A stretch of 64,000 nucleotides of DNA from Collinsella ihumii (GTDB lineage Bacteria; Actinomycetota; Coriobacteriia; Coriobacteriales; Coriobacteriaceae): positions 1 through 64,000 of the forward strand of contig NZ_FCOU01000001.1 in assembly GCF_900046475.1 (NCBI RefSeq), in the 5' to 3' direction. The position numbers and the translations under genes were made by a program. This document shows, piece by piece, positions 16,927-25,469 of the stretch (position 1 is its first letter; each line of letters begins with the position of its first letter). Under the pieces are notes generated by a model. That model did no database searches, was not told where the DNA came from, and saw only the letters and a program-made list of their open reading frames with translations.

Positions 16927-17677
16927 TTGGGCGCTTTCGCGCCGCCCGCCACAGAGGCGCCGGGCGCGGAATGAATTGATCGGCGTTTCCTTAAGCGTTC
17001 TCCATCTGCTCAAGGCTTCCCGGGGCGCGGAGCAACATGGACCAAAGATAGGCCGTCATGGCCTCCGGTTCCCTTGAGTCCTTCTGGGCGCGACGCGTAT
17101 TGGCGGTCGTCGATGTGCCCGTCGACGCGGCGGGACGCTGGACGTAGGGTGCGTGTGATGCTGCAGACTTCATCGTTCACTCGATTCTTCCGACGGGACA
17201 TCTTGGGCAGCGCTGACCGATCGCTTTCGCGGGGCCTGGCACGGGGTCGACCGGCGCGGGATGAATTGGTCGGCGTTTTCCTCACAATCGTCTGCGAACT
17301 GTTCGCACGCTCAGGATAAAACGTTACATCACGGGAAACACCTGAGGAACACTGTTCGTTTCGAAATCGAGACACGCCCGAAACCATTCCGAAACGTACG
17401 GACAGGAGGACGCCCGCGACTCCAGCGCCCCTCGCGACGCCCCCGCCGCCCAGGCCGCGATTCGCGCCGCTCATGCATTTCCACTTTGGCGCACCATGTC
17501 TTTTCAAGACAGCGATTGCACCGTTCACCTGCTGTCTTGTTGCTAATCAACCCCGCGCTCGAACAACGCTCGCACTCCCGCCACACATTGCGCGGGGATT
17601 TGTGAGATAGTGGATAAGTTACTGCGGTGCCTGAGGGGGCACGCCGCTCGATGCATGCGGAGGGAGGGTCGCGCGGC
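16927..17677. other. 750-bp gap without a convincing gene; carries two copies of a short dispersed repeat
   Basis: No reading frame here has both a ribosome-binding site and recognisable protein character; a 60-codon minus-strand frame at 16991-17173 was examined and rejected. Copies of the GCGGAATGAATT...CGGCGTTTCC repeat lie at 16966-16995 and 17255-17282, 289 bp apart in the same orientation. An inverted repeat CAAGACAGC ... GCTGTCTTG spans about 17507-17544. GGAGGGAGGG just before 17678 is the ribosome-binding site of the next gene. Confidence 0.5.
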
Positions 17678-19462
17678 ATGATCATTTCGCATATCGCGTC
17701 GCCTGCTGACGTGAAGGCACTCGATCGCAGCGAGCTTCCGACCCTTTGCCAGGAGATTCGCCAGGCGATACTCGCGAGCTCTGCGGCGGTGGGCGGCCAT
17801 GTGGCCCCCAACCTCGGCGCCATCGAGCTTGAATGCGCACTGCACCGCGTGTTCTCGTCCCCGCACGACAAGATCATCTTCGACGTCTCGCATCAGACCT
17901 ATGCGCACAAGATGCTCACGGGGCGCGCCGACGCGTTTTGCGACCCCGCGCACTACCTCGAAGTGTCCGGGTTCTCGAACCCGCTCGAGTCGGAGCACGA
18001 CCTGTTCGCCATGGGTCACACCTCGACCTCTATCGGGCTGGCGCTCGGCATGGCCTATGCGCGCGATTTGGCGCACGAGACCCACGACGTCATCGCGGTC
18101 ATCGGAGACGGCTCGCTATCGGGCGGCCTTGCGTTCGAGGGCCTCGACAACGCGGCCGACCTCGCGAGCGGCCTGATCATCATCGTGAACGACAACGATC
18201 ATTCCATCGCGGAGAACCACGGCGGACTCTACCGCAACCTGGCGCTGCTTCGCGAGAGCAAGGGGCGGGCGCAGGACAACTATTTCCGCACGCTCGGCCT
18301 GGACTACCGCTACCTCGACGACGGAAACGACGTGCTGGCGCTCGTCGACGCGCTGGAGGAGCTTCGCGGCATCGACCACCCCGTCGTGCTGCACGTTCGC
18401 ACGGTCAAGGGCATGGGCTATGCCCCCGCCGAGGCCGATCCAGAAGGCTGGCACCATGTCGGCCCGTTCGACCTTGCGACCGGCGCGCGCGAGCCGCGCA
18501 AACCGGCGGCTCCCCATGCGAATTACGCCGAGCTCACGGCATCATGCCTCGTCTCCGCCATGGAGCGCGATCCGCGCGTGGTCGCCGTCTCCGCCGCGAC
18601 CCCCTACATCATGGGCTTCACGCCCGAGCGCCGCGCGCAGGCGGGACGGCAGTTCCTCGACGTCGGCATCGCCGAAGAGCACGCCGTGACACTCGTCACC
18701 GCGCTCGCCGCAGGCGGGGCGAAGCCGGTGCTCGGCATCTACGGCACCTTCCTGCAGCGCGCCTACGACGAGCTGTGGCACGACCTGTGCCTGAACGCCG
18801 CCCCTGCGACCATCTTGGTCTACGGCTCGTCGGTGTTCGGAACGACCGACCAGACCCATCTCGGCTACTTCGATATCGCCATGCTGGGCGATATGCCCGG
18901 CCTGCGCTACCTCGCCCCGACCAATCCCGAGGAATACGCCGCCATGCTGTCCTGGTCGCTCGAGCAGCGCGAGATGCCGGTGGCCATCCGGGTGCCCGTC
19001 GTCAGCGCGCCGGCGCCGGCAGACGGCCCGGCGTGCGATGATGCAGCCTTCGACACCCCTGCCTACCAGGTCGTGCGCTCGGGCTCGAAGGTCGCCGTGC
19101 TTGCGCTGGGCGACTTCTTCGACCTCGGCGCGCAGGTCGCCGACGAGATCGAGCGCCGCAGCGGCGAGCGCGCGACGCTCGTGAACCCGCGCTTCATCAC
19201 CGGGCTCGACCATGCCTGCCTGCAGCGCCTGTCGCGCACGCACGACCTGATCGTGACCATCGAGGACGGTGTGCTCGAGGGCGGCTGGGGCGAGAAGGTC
19301 GCGCGCTATCTGGGCCCGCTCGGCACCCGCGTGCGCTGCTTCGGCGTGCACGCCGGCTTCCCCGACCGCTATGACCCCCAAGAGCTGCTGGCGCACGCCG
19401 GCATGACCGTCGACGCCATGGCGACCGAAGCGCTCCGCCTGTGCGAGGGCAGTGCTTCGTAG
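17678..19462 (+). CDS. DXS-family (1-deoxy-D-xylulose-5-phosphate synthase-like) thiamine diphosphate enzyme
   Basis: A 594-residue transketolase-superfamily protein. The ThDP motif is VIGDGSLSGGLAFEGL (about residue 145) ending in NDNDHSI, preceded by FDVSHQTYAHKMLTGR and GHTSTSIGLALGMAYA as in DXS. The pyrimidine domain has DVGIAEEHAVT with the catalytic Glu. Two DXS hallmarks are altered: the usual DRAGLVG-type loop reads YGSSVFGTTDQTHLG, and the RYPRG motif that carries a phosphate-binding Arg reads IRVPVVSAP. It is also shorter than typical DXS (about 620-640). It may be a DXS paralogue with a different acceptor, or a degenerate DXS. ATG 17678 is chosen for its GGAGGGAGGG. Confidence 0.75.
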   Translation: MIISHIASPADVKALDRSELPTLCQEIRQAILASSAAVGGHVAPNLGAIELECALHRVFSSPHDKIIFDVSHQTYAHKMLTGRADAFCDPAHYLEVSGFSNPLESEHDLFAMGHTSTSIGLALGMAYARDLAHETHDVIAVIGDGSLSGGLAFEGLDNAADLASGLIIIVNDNDHSIAENHGGLYRNLALLRESKGRAQDNYFRTLGLDYRYLDDGNDVLALVDALEELRGIDHPVVLHVRTVKGMGYAPAEADPEGWHHVGPFDLATGAREPRKPAAPHANYAELTASCLVSAMERDPRVVAVSAATPYIMGFTPERRAQAGRQFLDVGIAEEHAVTLVTALAAGGAKPVLGIYGTFLQRAYDELWHDLCLNAAPATILVYGSSVFGTTDQTHLGYFDIAMLGDMPGLRYLAPTNPEEYAAMLSWSLEQREMPVAIRVPVVSAPAPADGPACDDAAFDTPAYQVVRSGSKVAVLALGDFFDLGAQVADEIERRSGERATLVNPRFITGLDHACLQRLSRTHDLIVTIEDGVLEGGWGEKVARYLGPLGTRVRCFGVHAGFPDRYDPQELLAHAGMTVDAMATEALRLCEGSAS

Positions 19463-19464
19463 CA

Positions 19465-19717
19465 GGGGTTGTTTGGGGACAGGTTCGTTCCAACCCATGC
19501 TTGGCGAAGTGACGGTTTCTGCGGGAAGTTCGAACGAAATATGCATATCGATTCGAGCTTGATATAGGACCACAAGGTAAACAGGCATATCGTTTTGGCC
19601 GTTATGCAAAACATCCCTGCTGTTCCCGCAGAAACCGTCACTTCGTTTTCTGCGGGAAGGCGCCGCGGCGGCCCGTGCCGGCGGGATGGGTTGAACCGAA
19701 CCCGTCCCCAACCAACC
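19465..19717. repeat. Composite nested palindrome downstream of the DXS-like gene
   Basis: Outer imperfect arms (19465-19499 and 19685-19717) carry the GTTTGGGGAC...GGTTCGTTCCAACCC sequence of the GGGGAC family. Inside them is a separate, perfect 23-bp inverted repeat, 19505-19527 against 19623-19645, built on CGAAGTGACGGTTTCTGCGG. The 95 bp between the inner arms are AT-richer and non-coding. The inner arm recurs alone at 58146-58165. It looks like one repeat inserted into another. Confidence 0.8.
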
Positions 19718-19833
19718 CACTGCAGCCCCGCTTCTGCGCGCACTCTACGGTGCGTAGGTGGTCTGTGCGCGCCCGCTTTTCCATAATGGGTGGGCGCGCA
19801 GAAGAATCCACCGAACGAGAAGGAGTTTTCTCC

Positions 19834-20445
19834 ATGGGAAGATATGTGACCGCAGAAATCATCAAGAGCCTGCGTGAGGGCAAGCGCCTCACGCAGCGTG
19901 AGCTCGCCTCGGCCGTCGGCGTGACGGACAAGGCCGTATCCAAATGGGAGTCCGGACGCGGCCTGCCCGACATCTCGCTCATCGACGCGTTGGCCCAGGC
20001 GCTGGGCGTGTCGGTGGCGGAGCTCCTGACCGGCGACGTGCGCGAGAACGCCAACCGCGCCGGCAACATGATGCGCTCGAAGTTCTACGTCTGCCCCATC
20101 TGCGGCAACGTGGTGCACGCCATGGGCGAGGGGTCGTTCTCGTGCTGCGGAGTGCAGCTGATGCCGCAGGAGGCCGAGGACGCCGACGAAGACGACGCCC
20201 ACCGCGTGCGCGTCGAGCGCATCGAGAACGACTGGTACCTCACGCTCGACCACCCCATGACCAAGCAGCACTACCTGAGCTTTGCCGCCTATGTGACCAG
20301 CGACACGGTCAGCCTGAAAAAGCTCTATCCCGAACAGAGCCCCGAGGTGCGCTTCCCCATGCGCGGCAGCGGCCTGCTGTACGTGTTCTGCAACCAGCAC
20401 GGCCTGTTCCGGCTGAAGACACCGCGCATCCAGCGCACGCGATAG
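19834..20445 (+). CDS. XRE-type HTH regulator fused to a class I desulfoferrodoxin (superoxide reductase-like) domain
   Basis: A 203-residue fusion. Residues 8-65 form an XRE/Cro helix-turn-helix (LREGKRLTQRELASAVG, VSKWESGRGLPD). Residues 87-105 hold a desulforedoxin-type FeCys4 site (Cys87, Cys90, Cys104, Cys105). Residues 120-195 match the neelaredoxin fold: His123, His140, His146, Cys186 and His189 occupy the spacing of the five ligands of superoxide reductase centre II (HPMTKQHY, CNQHG). The Lys that precedes the first ligand His in active enzymes is Ala122 here. This suggests a DNA-binding sensor of superoxide, oxygen or iron more than an enzyme; that is inference. AAGGAG lies upstream of the ATG. 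No target operon is obvious. Confidence 0.85.
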   Translation: MGRYVTAEIIKSLREGKRLTQRELASAVGVTDKAVSKWESGRGLPDISLIDALAQALGVSVAELLTGDVRENANRAGNMMRSKFYVCPICGNVVHAMGEGSFSCCGVQLMPQEAEDADEDDAHRVRVERIENDWYLTLDHPMTKQHYLSFAAYVTSDTVSLKKLYPEQSPEVRFPMRGSGLLYVFCNQHGLFRLKTPRIQRTR

Positions 20446-20601
20446 CGCGGGAACGGAGCGGGACGAGGGCGGGCACGCGGACACGCAGACGCACGGGCGC
20501 GGCAGGCGCTTTGGTACGCAGCCCATGCGCCGGGACAACCCATGGCGATATACTGGGGGCACGTGAATCGACGCCACCTCCCCGAACCAAAAGGAGTGCC
20601 C

Positions 20602-21540
20602 ATGAACGTCCTCGTCCTGCTCCCCTTCAACGATGCGCAGCGCGCCGTCCTCGAGGCGGGCGCCCCCGACGCCGACTTCCGATACACCACCAAGGCCGCG
20701 GTCACCGATGAGGAGATCGAGGCTGCCGACGCCATCATCGGCAGCCTCGCCGTCGACCGCCTGCCGGCCGCGCGCAACCTGCGGATGCTGCAGCTCAACT
20801 CGGCGGGCTACGACAACTACGTAAACCCCGCGGGCACCGTGCCCGCATCGGTCAAGCTCGCCTGCGCGGTCGGCGCCTACGGGCAGGCGGTGTCCGAGCA
20901 CATGTTCGCCATGGTGCTCGCCCTCATGAAGCACCTCGACACCTACCGCGACGACCAGCGCTCCCATGCGTGGACCGACCGGGGCGCGGTCACCACGCTC
21001 GCCGGGGCGCAGGTGCTCGTGATGGGCGCCGGCGACATCGGCACGCATTTCGCCCAGCTCTGCCGTGCCATGGGCGCGCGCGTGACCGGCGTGCGCCGGC
21101 GCGTGGGCGTGGTGCCGGAGGGCTTCGACGCCGTGTGCGCCATGGACGATATCGAGACCGTCCTGCCCGACGCCGACGTCATCGTCTCGTTCTTGCCGAG
21201 CTCCGGCAAGACGCGTGGCCTGGTGGACGCGCGATTCCTGTCGAGGTGCAAGCGCGGCGCCTACTTTGCCAACGGAGGCCGCGGCGACCTCGTGGTGCAG
21301 CCCGACCTGATCGCGGCGCTCGAATCGGGGCAGCTTGCCGGCGCCGCGCTCGACGTGACCACGCCTGAGCCCCTGCCCGCCGACGATCCGCTCTGGGATG
21401 CGCCCAACCTGTTCATCACCCCGCACGTCGCGGGACAGTTCCACCTGTACACCGTGCTCGACAACATCGCGCGCATCGCCGCGGAGAACCTGCAGCATCT
21501 CGCGGCGGGCGAGCCGCTGCGCAATGAAGTCGAGCACTAG
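20602..21540 (+). CDS. D-isomer-specific 2-hydroxyacid dehydrogenase family protein
   Basis: A 312-residue NAD(P)-dependent dehydrogenase. The nucleotide-binding Rossmann motif is VLVMGAGDIGTHFAQL at about residue 135, followed by an arginine-rich turn (VRRR) that suggests NADP preference. FLPSSGKTRGLVDARFLSRCK and GGRGDLVVQPDL supply the conserved substrate-side residues, and ITPHVAG carries the catalytic His near residue 277. Members reduce 2-ketoacids to D-2-hydroxyacids; the substrate is not predictable. The ATG at 20602 is preceded by AAAAGGAG; the frame is open further upstream but without a ribosome-binding site. It is followed by a large perfect palindrome. Confidence 0.87.
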   Translation: MNVLVLLPFNDAQRAVLEAGAPDADFRYTTKAAVTDEEIEAADAIIGSLAVDRLPAARNLRMLQLNSAGYDNYVNPAGTVPASVKLACAVGAYGQAVSEHMFAMVLALMKHLDTYRDDQRSHAWTDRGAVTTLAGAQVLVMGAGDIGTHFAQLCRAMGARVTGVRRRVGVVPEGFDAVCAMDDIETVLPDADVIVSFLPSSGKTRGLVDARFLSRCKRGAYFANGGRGDLVVQPDLIAALESGQLAGAALDVTTPEPLPADDPLWDAPNLFITPHVAGQFHLYTVLDNIARIAAENLQHLAAGEPLRNEVEH

Positions 21541-21562
21541 GGACCGCCGGTCGTTCCATACC

Positions 21563-21650
21563 GTGCTGCTTTTGGGGACAGTCCCTTTTGGACCGCGATG
21601 GCGCATGTGCGCCATCGCGGTCCAAAAGGGACTGTCCCCAAAAGCAGCAC
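21563..21650. repeat. Perfect 88-bp palindrome of the GGGGAC family
   Basis: Two 43-bp arms are exact reverse complements around a 2-base centre. The arm reads from GTGCTGC through TTTTGGGGACAGTCCC to GGCGCA. It starts 23 bp after the stop codon of the dehydrogenase gene. A near-identical core and centre are seen at 45817-45914, but the outermost bases and part of the stem differ. Confidence 0.92.
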
Positions 21651-21665
21651 AAAAGCAGCAGAGCC

Positions 21666-21712
21666 GATATGCAAAAATGCATGAGAAAGGTACGTCCCCC
21701 ATTTGCATGAGG
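21666..21712. repeat. Partial member of the GTACGTCCCC hairpin family
   Basis: Contains ATGCAAAAATGCAT followed by AAAGGTACGTCCCCC and ATTTGCAT. It corresponds to the loop and right half of the full palindrome at 22379-22442, with the left half missing. It directly precedes the ribosome-binding site of the flavodoxin-like gene. Confidence 0.65.
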
Positions 21713-21722
21713 AGGAGTTGGC

Positions 21723-22358
21723 ATGAAGGTCATGTTGGTCAACGGCAGTCCGCACAAGACGGGCTGCACCAATCGCGCCCTCGAGGAGATCGCGCGCACG
21801 CTCGAAGACGCCGGCGTCGAGGCCGAGATCTTCTGGATCGGGGCGAAGCCCGTGGGCGGGTGCGTCTCCTGCGGCGGCTGCAACACGCGCGGCGCCTGCG
21901 TTTTCAACGACACGGTGAACGAGTTTCGCGCCAAGGCCGCCGAGGCAGACGGCTTCGTGTTCGGCGCGCCCGTGCACTACGCGCATGCGGCGGGCTCTCT
22001 GCTCGGGTTCATGGACAGGCTCTTCTACGCCAACGGGCGTGCCGGGCAGCCGAACGTCTTCGCCCACAAGCCTGCGGCAGCCGTGGCGAGCGCGCGCCGC
22101 GCGGGCACCACGGCGGCACTCGACGACATCCAGAAGTTCTTCACCATCTCGCAGATGCCCATCGTGAGCTCGCGGTACTGGAACAACGTGCACGGTAACT
22201 CCGTCGAGGAGGTCGAGCAGGACAAAGAGGGCCTGTGGACCATGCGCCAGCTCGGCCGCAACATGGCCTGGATGCTCAAATGCATCGAGGCGGGCCGCGC
22301 TGCAGGCATCGAGCCGCCCGCCCAGGAAGCCGGCACCTGGACCAACTTCATCCGCTAG
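21723..22358 (+). CDS. Flavodoxin-fold NAD(P)H-dependent oxidoreductase
   Basis: A 211-residue FMN-binding protein of the flavodoxin-like/NADPH-dependent FMN reductase group. The phosphate-binding loop is VNGSPHKTGCTNRAL at residues 6-20. CVSCGGCNTRGACVF at about 49 is a cysteine-rich segment common in iron-sulfur flavoproteins of anaerobes, though only part of a full cluster motif is present. FGAPVHYAHAAGSLLGFMDRLF forms the second FMN-contacting loop. GAGGAGGAG is present upstream of the ATG, immediately after a repeat element. Likely role: reduction of quinones, nitro compounds or electron carriers. Confidence 0.85.
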   Translation: MKVMLVNGSPHKTGCTNRALEEIARTLEDAGVEAEIFWIGAKPVGGCVSCGGCNTRGACVFNDTVNEFRAKAAEADGFVFGAPVHYAHAAGSLLGFMDRLFYANGRAGQPNVFAHKPAAAVASARRAGTTAALDDIQKFFTISQMPIVSSRYWNNVHGNSVEEVEQDKEGLWTMRQLGRNMAWMLKCIEAGRAAGIEPPAQEAGTWTNFIR

Positions 22359-22378
22359 CTCGGCAGCACCATTGGAAT

Positions 22379-22460
22379 GCAAATAGGGGGACGTACCTTG
22401 TTCGTGCAAAAATGCACGAATAAGGTACGTCCCCCTATTTGCACGTCCCCCTATTTGCAC
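22379..22460. repeat. Palindrome of the GTACGTCCCC family with duplicated right end
   Basis: Arms 22379-22408 and 22413-22442 pair around AAAA with one mismatch (22400/22421). The right arm end is then repeated in tandem (CGTCCCCCTATTTGCAC, ending at 22460). It lies between the convergent flavodoxin-like and aminopeptidase genes and could serve both as terminator hairpin. Confidence 0.88.
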
Positions 22461-22474
22461 AGGGGCGGGGTCGC

Positions 22475-23827
22475 TCAGGCAACAGTCGCTGCGTCCGCTC
22501 CCTCGATGCGGATGTCGGCGTCATAAAACGCCGTCAGCGCGTCGATGACATGCACCACGTCGCGCGCACCCGCCGTCTCGTAGCTCGAGTGCATGGCGAG
22601 CTGCGGACATCCCACATCGATGGCGTGCATGCTCACGTGCGCGTTCGAGATGTTGCCGAGCGTGGAGCCGCCGGCCATGTCGCTGCGGTTCGCGAACGTC
22701 TGGTACGGGATTCCCGCGTCGTCCATGATCGCGGAGAACACGGCGCGCGAGAACGCGTCGGTGCAGTAGTGCTGGTTCGCCGCCTCCTTGATCACGATGC
22801 CGCGGTTCAGGCGCGGATCGTTCGCCTCGTCGGCCTTCTCGGGATGATTGGGGTGGACGGCATGCGCGTTATCGCAGCTCACCAGCATGGAGCCGGCCAG
22901 CGCACGCACGAGGCTCTCCGGCGTGCGACCGATACGGGCATTCACGCGCTCGAGCGTGTCGCGCAGAAGCGTCGACGCCGCGCCCTGCTTGGTGTGCGAG
23001 CCGACCTCCTCGTTATCGAAGCACACGTACACCGACACGTCGCGCTCGTTCTTGGAGGCCAAAAACGCCTCGAGCGCGGTGTAGGCGCACATGAGGTCGT
23101 CGAGCTTGGGCGCCGAGACGAACTCGTCGACAGCTCCCCATACGCGCGGCGCCTGGCGGTTCACCAGGAACAGATCGCGCGCCAAGATCCGATCGGGCGT
23201 GATGCCGAGCTCCTCGGCCACCAGCGCATCGACCGCCCCGCTCGTCAGCTCGCCGGCGGAGAACAGCGGATACAGGTCGACGGCCCGGTTGGGCGAGAAG
23301 CTGCTGTTGACGCTGCGGTCCAGGTGGATGGCGAGGCTCGGGATGAGCGCCACGTCGCGATCGAGCGAAAACAGGCGGCTCACCACGCGCGCCCCGTCGC
23401 GCACGAGCACGCGACCGGCGAGCGACAACGGACGATCGAACCAGGTGTAGTCGATCGTGCCTCCGTACGGCTCGATATCGAGACGCAGGTAGTTCGCCGG
23501 GCCGTCGAGCTCGGACACCGCCTTGAGCTTGAAGGTGGGCGAGTCCGCGTGCGATGCGGCGATCTGGAAGTGAAACCCGTCCTGCGGCAGGTCGCGGCCG
23601 ACATGCCAGGCGATGATGCTCGAGCCGTTGCGTATCGTGTAGTAGCTTCCGCCCGGCTCCATGAACCACGGCGCCCCCTCGGGCAGATAGGTGAAGCCCG
23701 CGGCGTCCAGGCGCGCCCGGATGGTCGCCGCCGTATGAAACATGCTGGGACTCTTTGAAATGAAATCACAAAGGTCGAGCGCCGCATTGAGATCGCAGCG
23801 AATCTCCTGTGCCGAGGTTTCAGCCAT
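22475..23827 (-). CDS. M18 family aminopeptidase
   Basis: A 450-residue binuclear zinc aminopeptidase of the aspartyl-aminopeptidase family, cytoplasmic. Metal ligands are visible in order: ASHADSPTFKLK (first His), an Asp near SCDNAHAVHPN, the catalytic Glu pair in CFDNEEVGSHT, and the terminal His in MHSSYETAG. ANQHYCTDAFSR and SDMAGGSTLGNI are further M18 hallmarks. The length is typical. AGGAAGG sits eight bases before the ATG. Removes N-terminal residues, usually acidic, from peptides. It is monocistronic as far as can be seen. Confidence 0.92.
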   Translation of the reverse strand: MAETSAQEIRCDLNAALDLCDFISKSPSMFHTAATIRARLDAAGFTYLPEGAPWFMEPGGSYYTIRNGSSIIAWHVGRDLPQDGFHFQIAASHADSPTFKLKAVSELDGPANYLRLDIEPYGGTIDYTWFDRPLSLAGRVLVRDGARVVSRLFSLDRDVALIPSLAIHLDRSVNSSFSPNRAVDLYPLFSAGELTSGAVDALVAEELGITPDRILARDLFLVNRQAPRVWGAVDEFVSAPKLDDLMCAYTALEAFLASKNERDVSVYVCFDNEEVGSHTKQGAASTLLRDTLERVNARIGRTPESLVRALAGSMLVSCDNAHAVHPNHPEKADEANDPRLNRGIVIKEAANQHYCTDAFSRAVFSAIMDDAGIPYQTFANRSDMAGGSTLGNISNAHVSMHAIDVGCPQLAMHSSYETAGARDVVHVIDALTAFYDADIRIEGADAATVA

Positions 23828-23949
23828 GGCCGTACCTTCCTTGTCGGAAATCTATCGGCCCACAGTCTAGCGCTCCGATGGGCAACAGAGATGAGCTTCA
23901 CGAGCTTTCAAGAACCACAGGGCGCGGCCGGCTCCTTTGAACCCTACCG

Positions 23950-24786
23950 TTATGCGGATCTGACCGCTATCTCCAGCTCTTCAAACAGCGCGCGTCTTGT
24001 GTCAACATATCGTCGCTCCGCTCGCTCGTCTGCCACGATGTGCGCAAGCCCTGCAGCCTCCTCGACGGTGACGAAATCCGTCCGCGATTGGAGCACGGCG
24101 ACAGGCAACCCGTCCGAAACGGGCAGGCGCGCATACGGGCTGCGCACAAGCACATAGCGTGCATCTCGAACCGATTCGCCCGTCACATCGTCATGCCCTT
24201 CCTGCTCGTTCAAGAACAGCACGTATTCACAACCGTCCAAGAAAGGAACCATGCCATCGCGAAACGGCGTCTCAGATGGCTCGACTACAAGAGGGGCACC
24301 ATCCGAATCGCCGCATCCCAGATATTCGAGAAACGCAGCGTATCCTTCCGGATCGTATATCTCCCACGACTCCGCACCTTTCATAGGACCTACCGACATC
24401 TGCTCGTACACCGCTACGCGCTCCCCCTCTGCGATGTCGATACCCTTGATCACATCCGTCACGGTCAATTCGACCGCGCAGGTCTCGTATCCAAACGATC
24501 GATTCCCATCGAACCGACCGATGACGATGGCATCGCTTGTGTCCACTAACGTCGATGGAGGCACCAGACCGGCGCTCTCCACCTCGTGTTCCTGGTCGGA
24601 CAGCGTTTCCTGAGAGGCTGCGCTGTACAGATAGGGCATGGTTTTGATGCGATCGGGATTCTCGCCGTAGTCGCTCAGCCCCCGTTCGGTCCAAACCCCG
24701 AACACGGCGGATCCGCCAACAAGTAGTGCACAAAAAAGGCAACTTAACAGAGCCCATCGACGTGCGAAGCGCATTCGAGACATCAT
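23950..24786 (-). CDS. Membrane-anchored extracytoplasmic protein of unknown function, last gene of the ABC locus
   Basis: I do not recognise this 278-residue protein. One N-terminal hydrophobic helix (about residues 12-30, ALLSCLFCALLVGGSAVFG) follows an Arg-rich start, so it is likely exported and anchored, or released. The rest is soluble, acidic and probably beta-rich: IVIGRFDGNRSFGYETCAVELTV and YEYVLF-like strands recall small metal- or ligand-binding beta-barrel proteins, without a catalytic motif. The ATG overlaps the stop of the ATPase gene as ATGA with GGAGGTG upstream, so translation is coupled. Its position suggests a substrate-binding, immunity-like or accessory role for the ABC system. 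Confidence 0.6.
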   Translation of the reverse strand: MMSRMRFARRWALLSCLFCALLVGGSAVFGVWTERGLSDYGENPDRIKTMPYLYSAASQETLSDQEHEVESAGLVPPSTLVDTSDAIVIGRFDGNRSFGYETCAVELTVTDVIKGIDIAEGERVAVYEQMSVGPMKGAESWEIYDPEGYAAFLEYLGCGDSDGAPLVVEPSETPFRDGMVPFLDGCEYVLFLNEQEGHDDVTGESVRDARYVLVRSPYARLPVSDGLPVAVLQSRTDFVTVEEAAGLAHIVADERAERRYVDTRRALFEELEIAVRSA

Positions 24787-25433
24787 TCGGTCACCTCCGC
24801 AAGCGCCCCGTGGTCCATGCTGAACCGTCTGTCGCACAGCGCCCCGATTTCCGGCACGTTATGAGCGCACACCACGATGGTGCCACCACGTGCCTTGTGC
24901 TCCTGCATGATCTCGACAACCATCCGCAAGCCCGATGCATCGAGCGCATTGGTCGGCTCATCCAGCACAAGAAGCCGCGGGTACTCCATGATCGCCTGGG
25001 CGAGCTCCAGACGCTGCCTCATACCCAGGCTGTAGGTGCGAACAGGGGCGTCGCTTCCGGGATCAAGCCCCACGCGATCGAGTGCCTCCCGCACGCCCTC
25101 GTCACCCACGCGCCCGCGGATCGATGCCAAGGCACGTAGATTGTCGAATCCTGACCAATCATCCCAAAAGCCCGACCCTATCACCGCACCCGTATCCCGA
25201 GGAAACGACTGGGTGTCGCCGAGCTCGTCGCCGAACACGCGAACCGATCCTGCTGAGAGGCGGATCAATCCCAAAACCGCCCTGAGCAGCATTGTTTTCC
25301 CCGATCCGTTCGGACCGAACAAACCGTATATTCTTCCCTCCGGCAAGGAAACGCTGATATCCGAGAGAATCGTTCGTCCCTTGATAACTTTCGTCGCGTT
25401 GCTCACTTCCACGCACATCGGAGTGCTCGACAT
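24783..25433 (-). CDS. ABC transporter ATP-binding protein
   Basis: A 216-residue ABC ATPase. Walker A is GLFGPNGSGKT at about residue 40, the signature is YSLGMRQRLELAQAI at about 133, Walker B is LLVLDEPTNALD, and the switch His lies in VCAHNVPEI. The signature is of the short form typical of CcmA/BcrA-type exporters (bacitracin and lantibiotic self-protection), not of importers. It is the third of a run in which two permease genes precede it; the gap to the upstream permease is 36 bp and the overlap with the downstream gene is four bases. It energises the two permeases at the cytoplasmic membrane. The substrate is unknown. Confidence 0.9.
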   Translation of the reverse strand: MSSTPMCVEVSNATKVIKGRTILSDISVSLPEGRIYGLFGPNGSGKTMLLRAVLGLIRLSAGSVRVFGDELGDTQSFPRDTGAVIGSGFWDDWSGFDNLRALASIRGRVGDEGVREALDRVGLDPGSDAPVRTYSLGMRQRLELAQAIMEYPRLLVLDEPTNALDASGLRMVVEIMQEHKARGGTIVVCAHNVPEIGALCDRRFSMDHGALAEVTE

Positions 25434-25469
25434 GGAATCATCCCCTTTCGTTCACGGGATCGGAGTTCC

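Noticed and set aside
16991-17173. Sixty-codon minus-strand frame in the gap before the DXS-like gene
   Set aside because: No ribosome-binding site, no domain or hydrophobic pattern, and it overlaps a dispersed repeat.
17330-17677. Possible thiamine diphosphate riboswitch before the DXS-like gene
   Set aside because: Only an isolated CTGAGG-like word is present; the second conserved block and the pairing of a TPP riboswitch are not seen.
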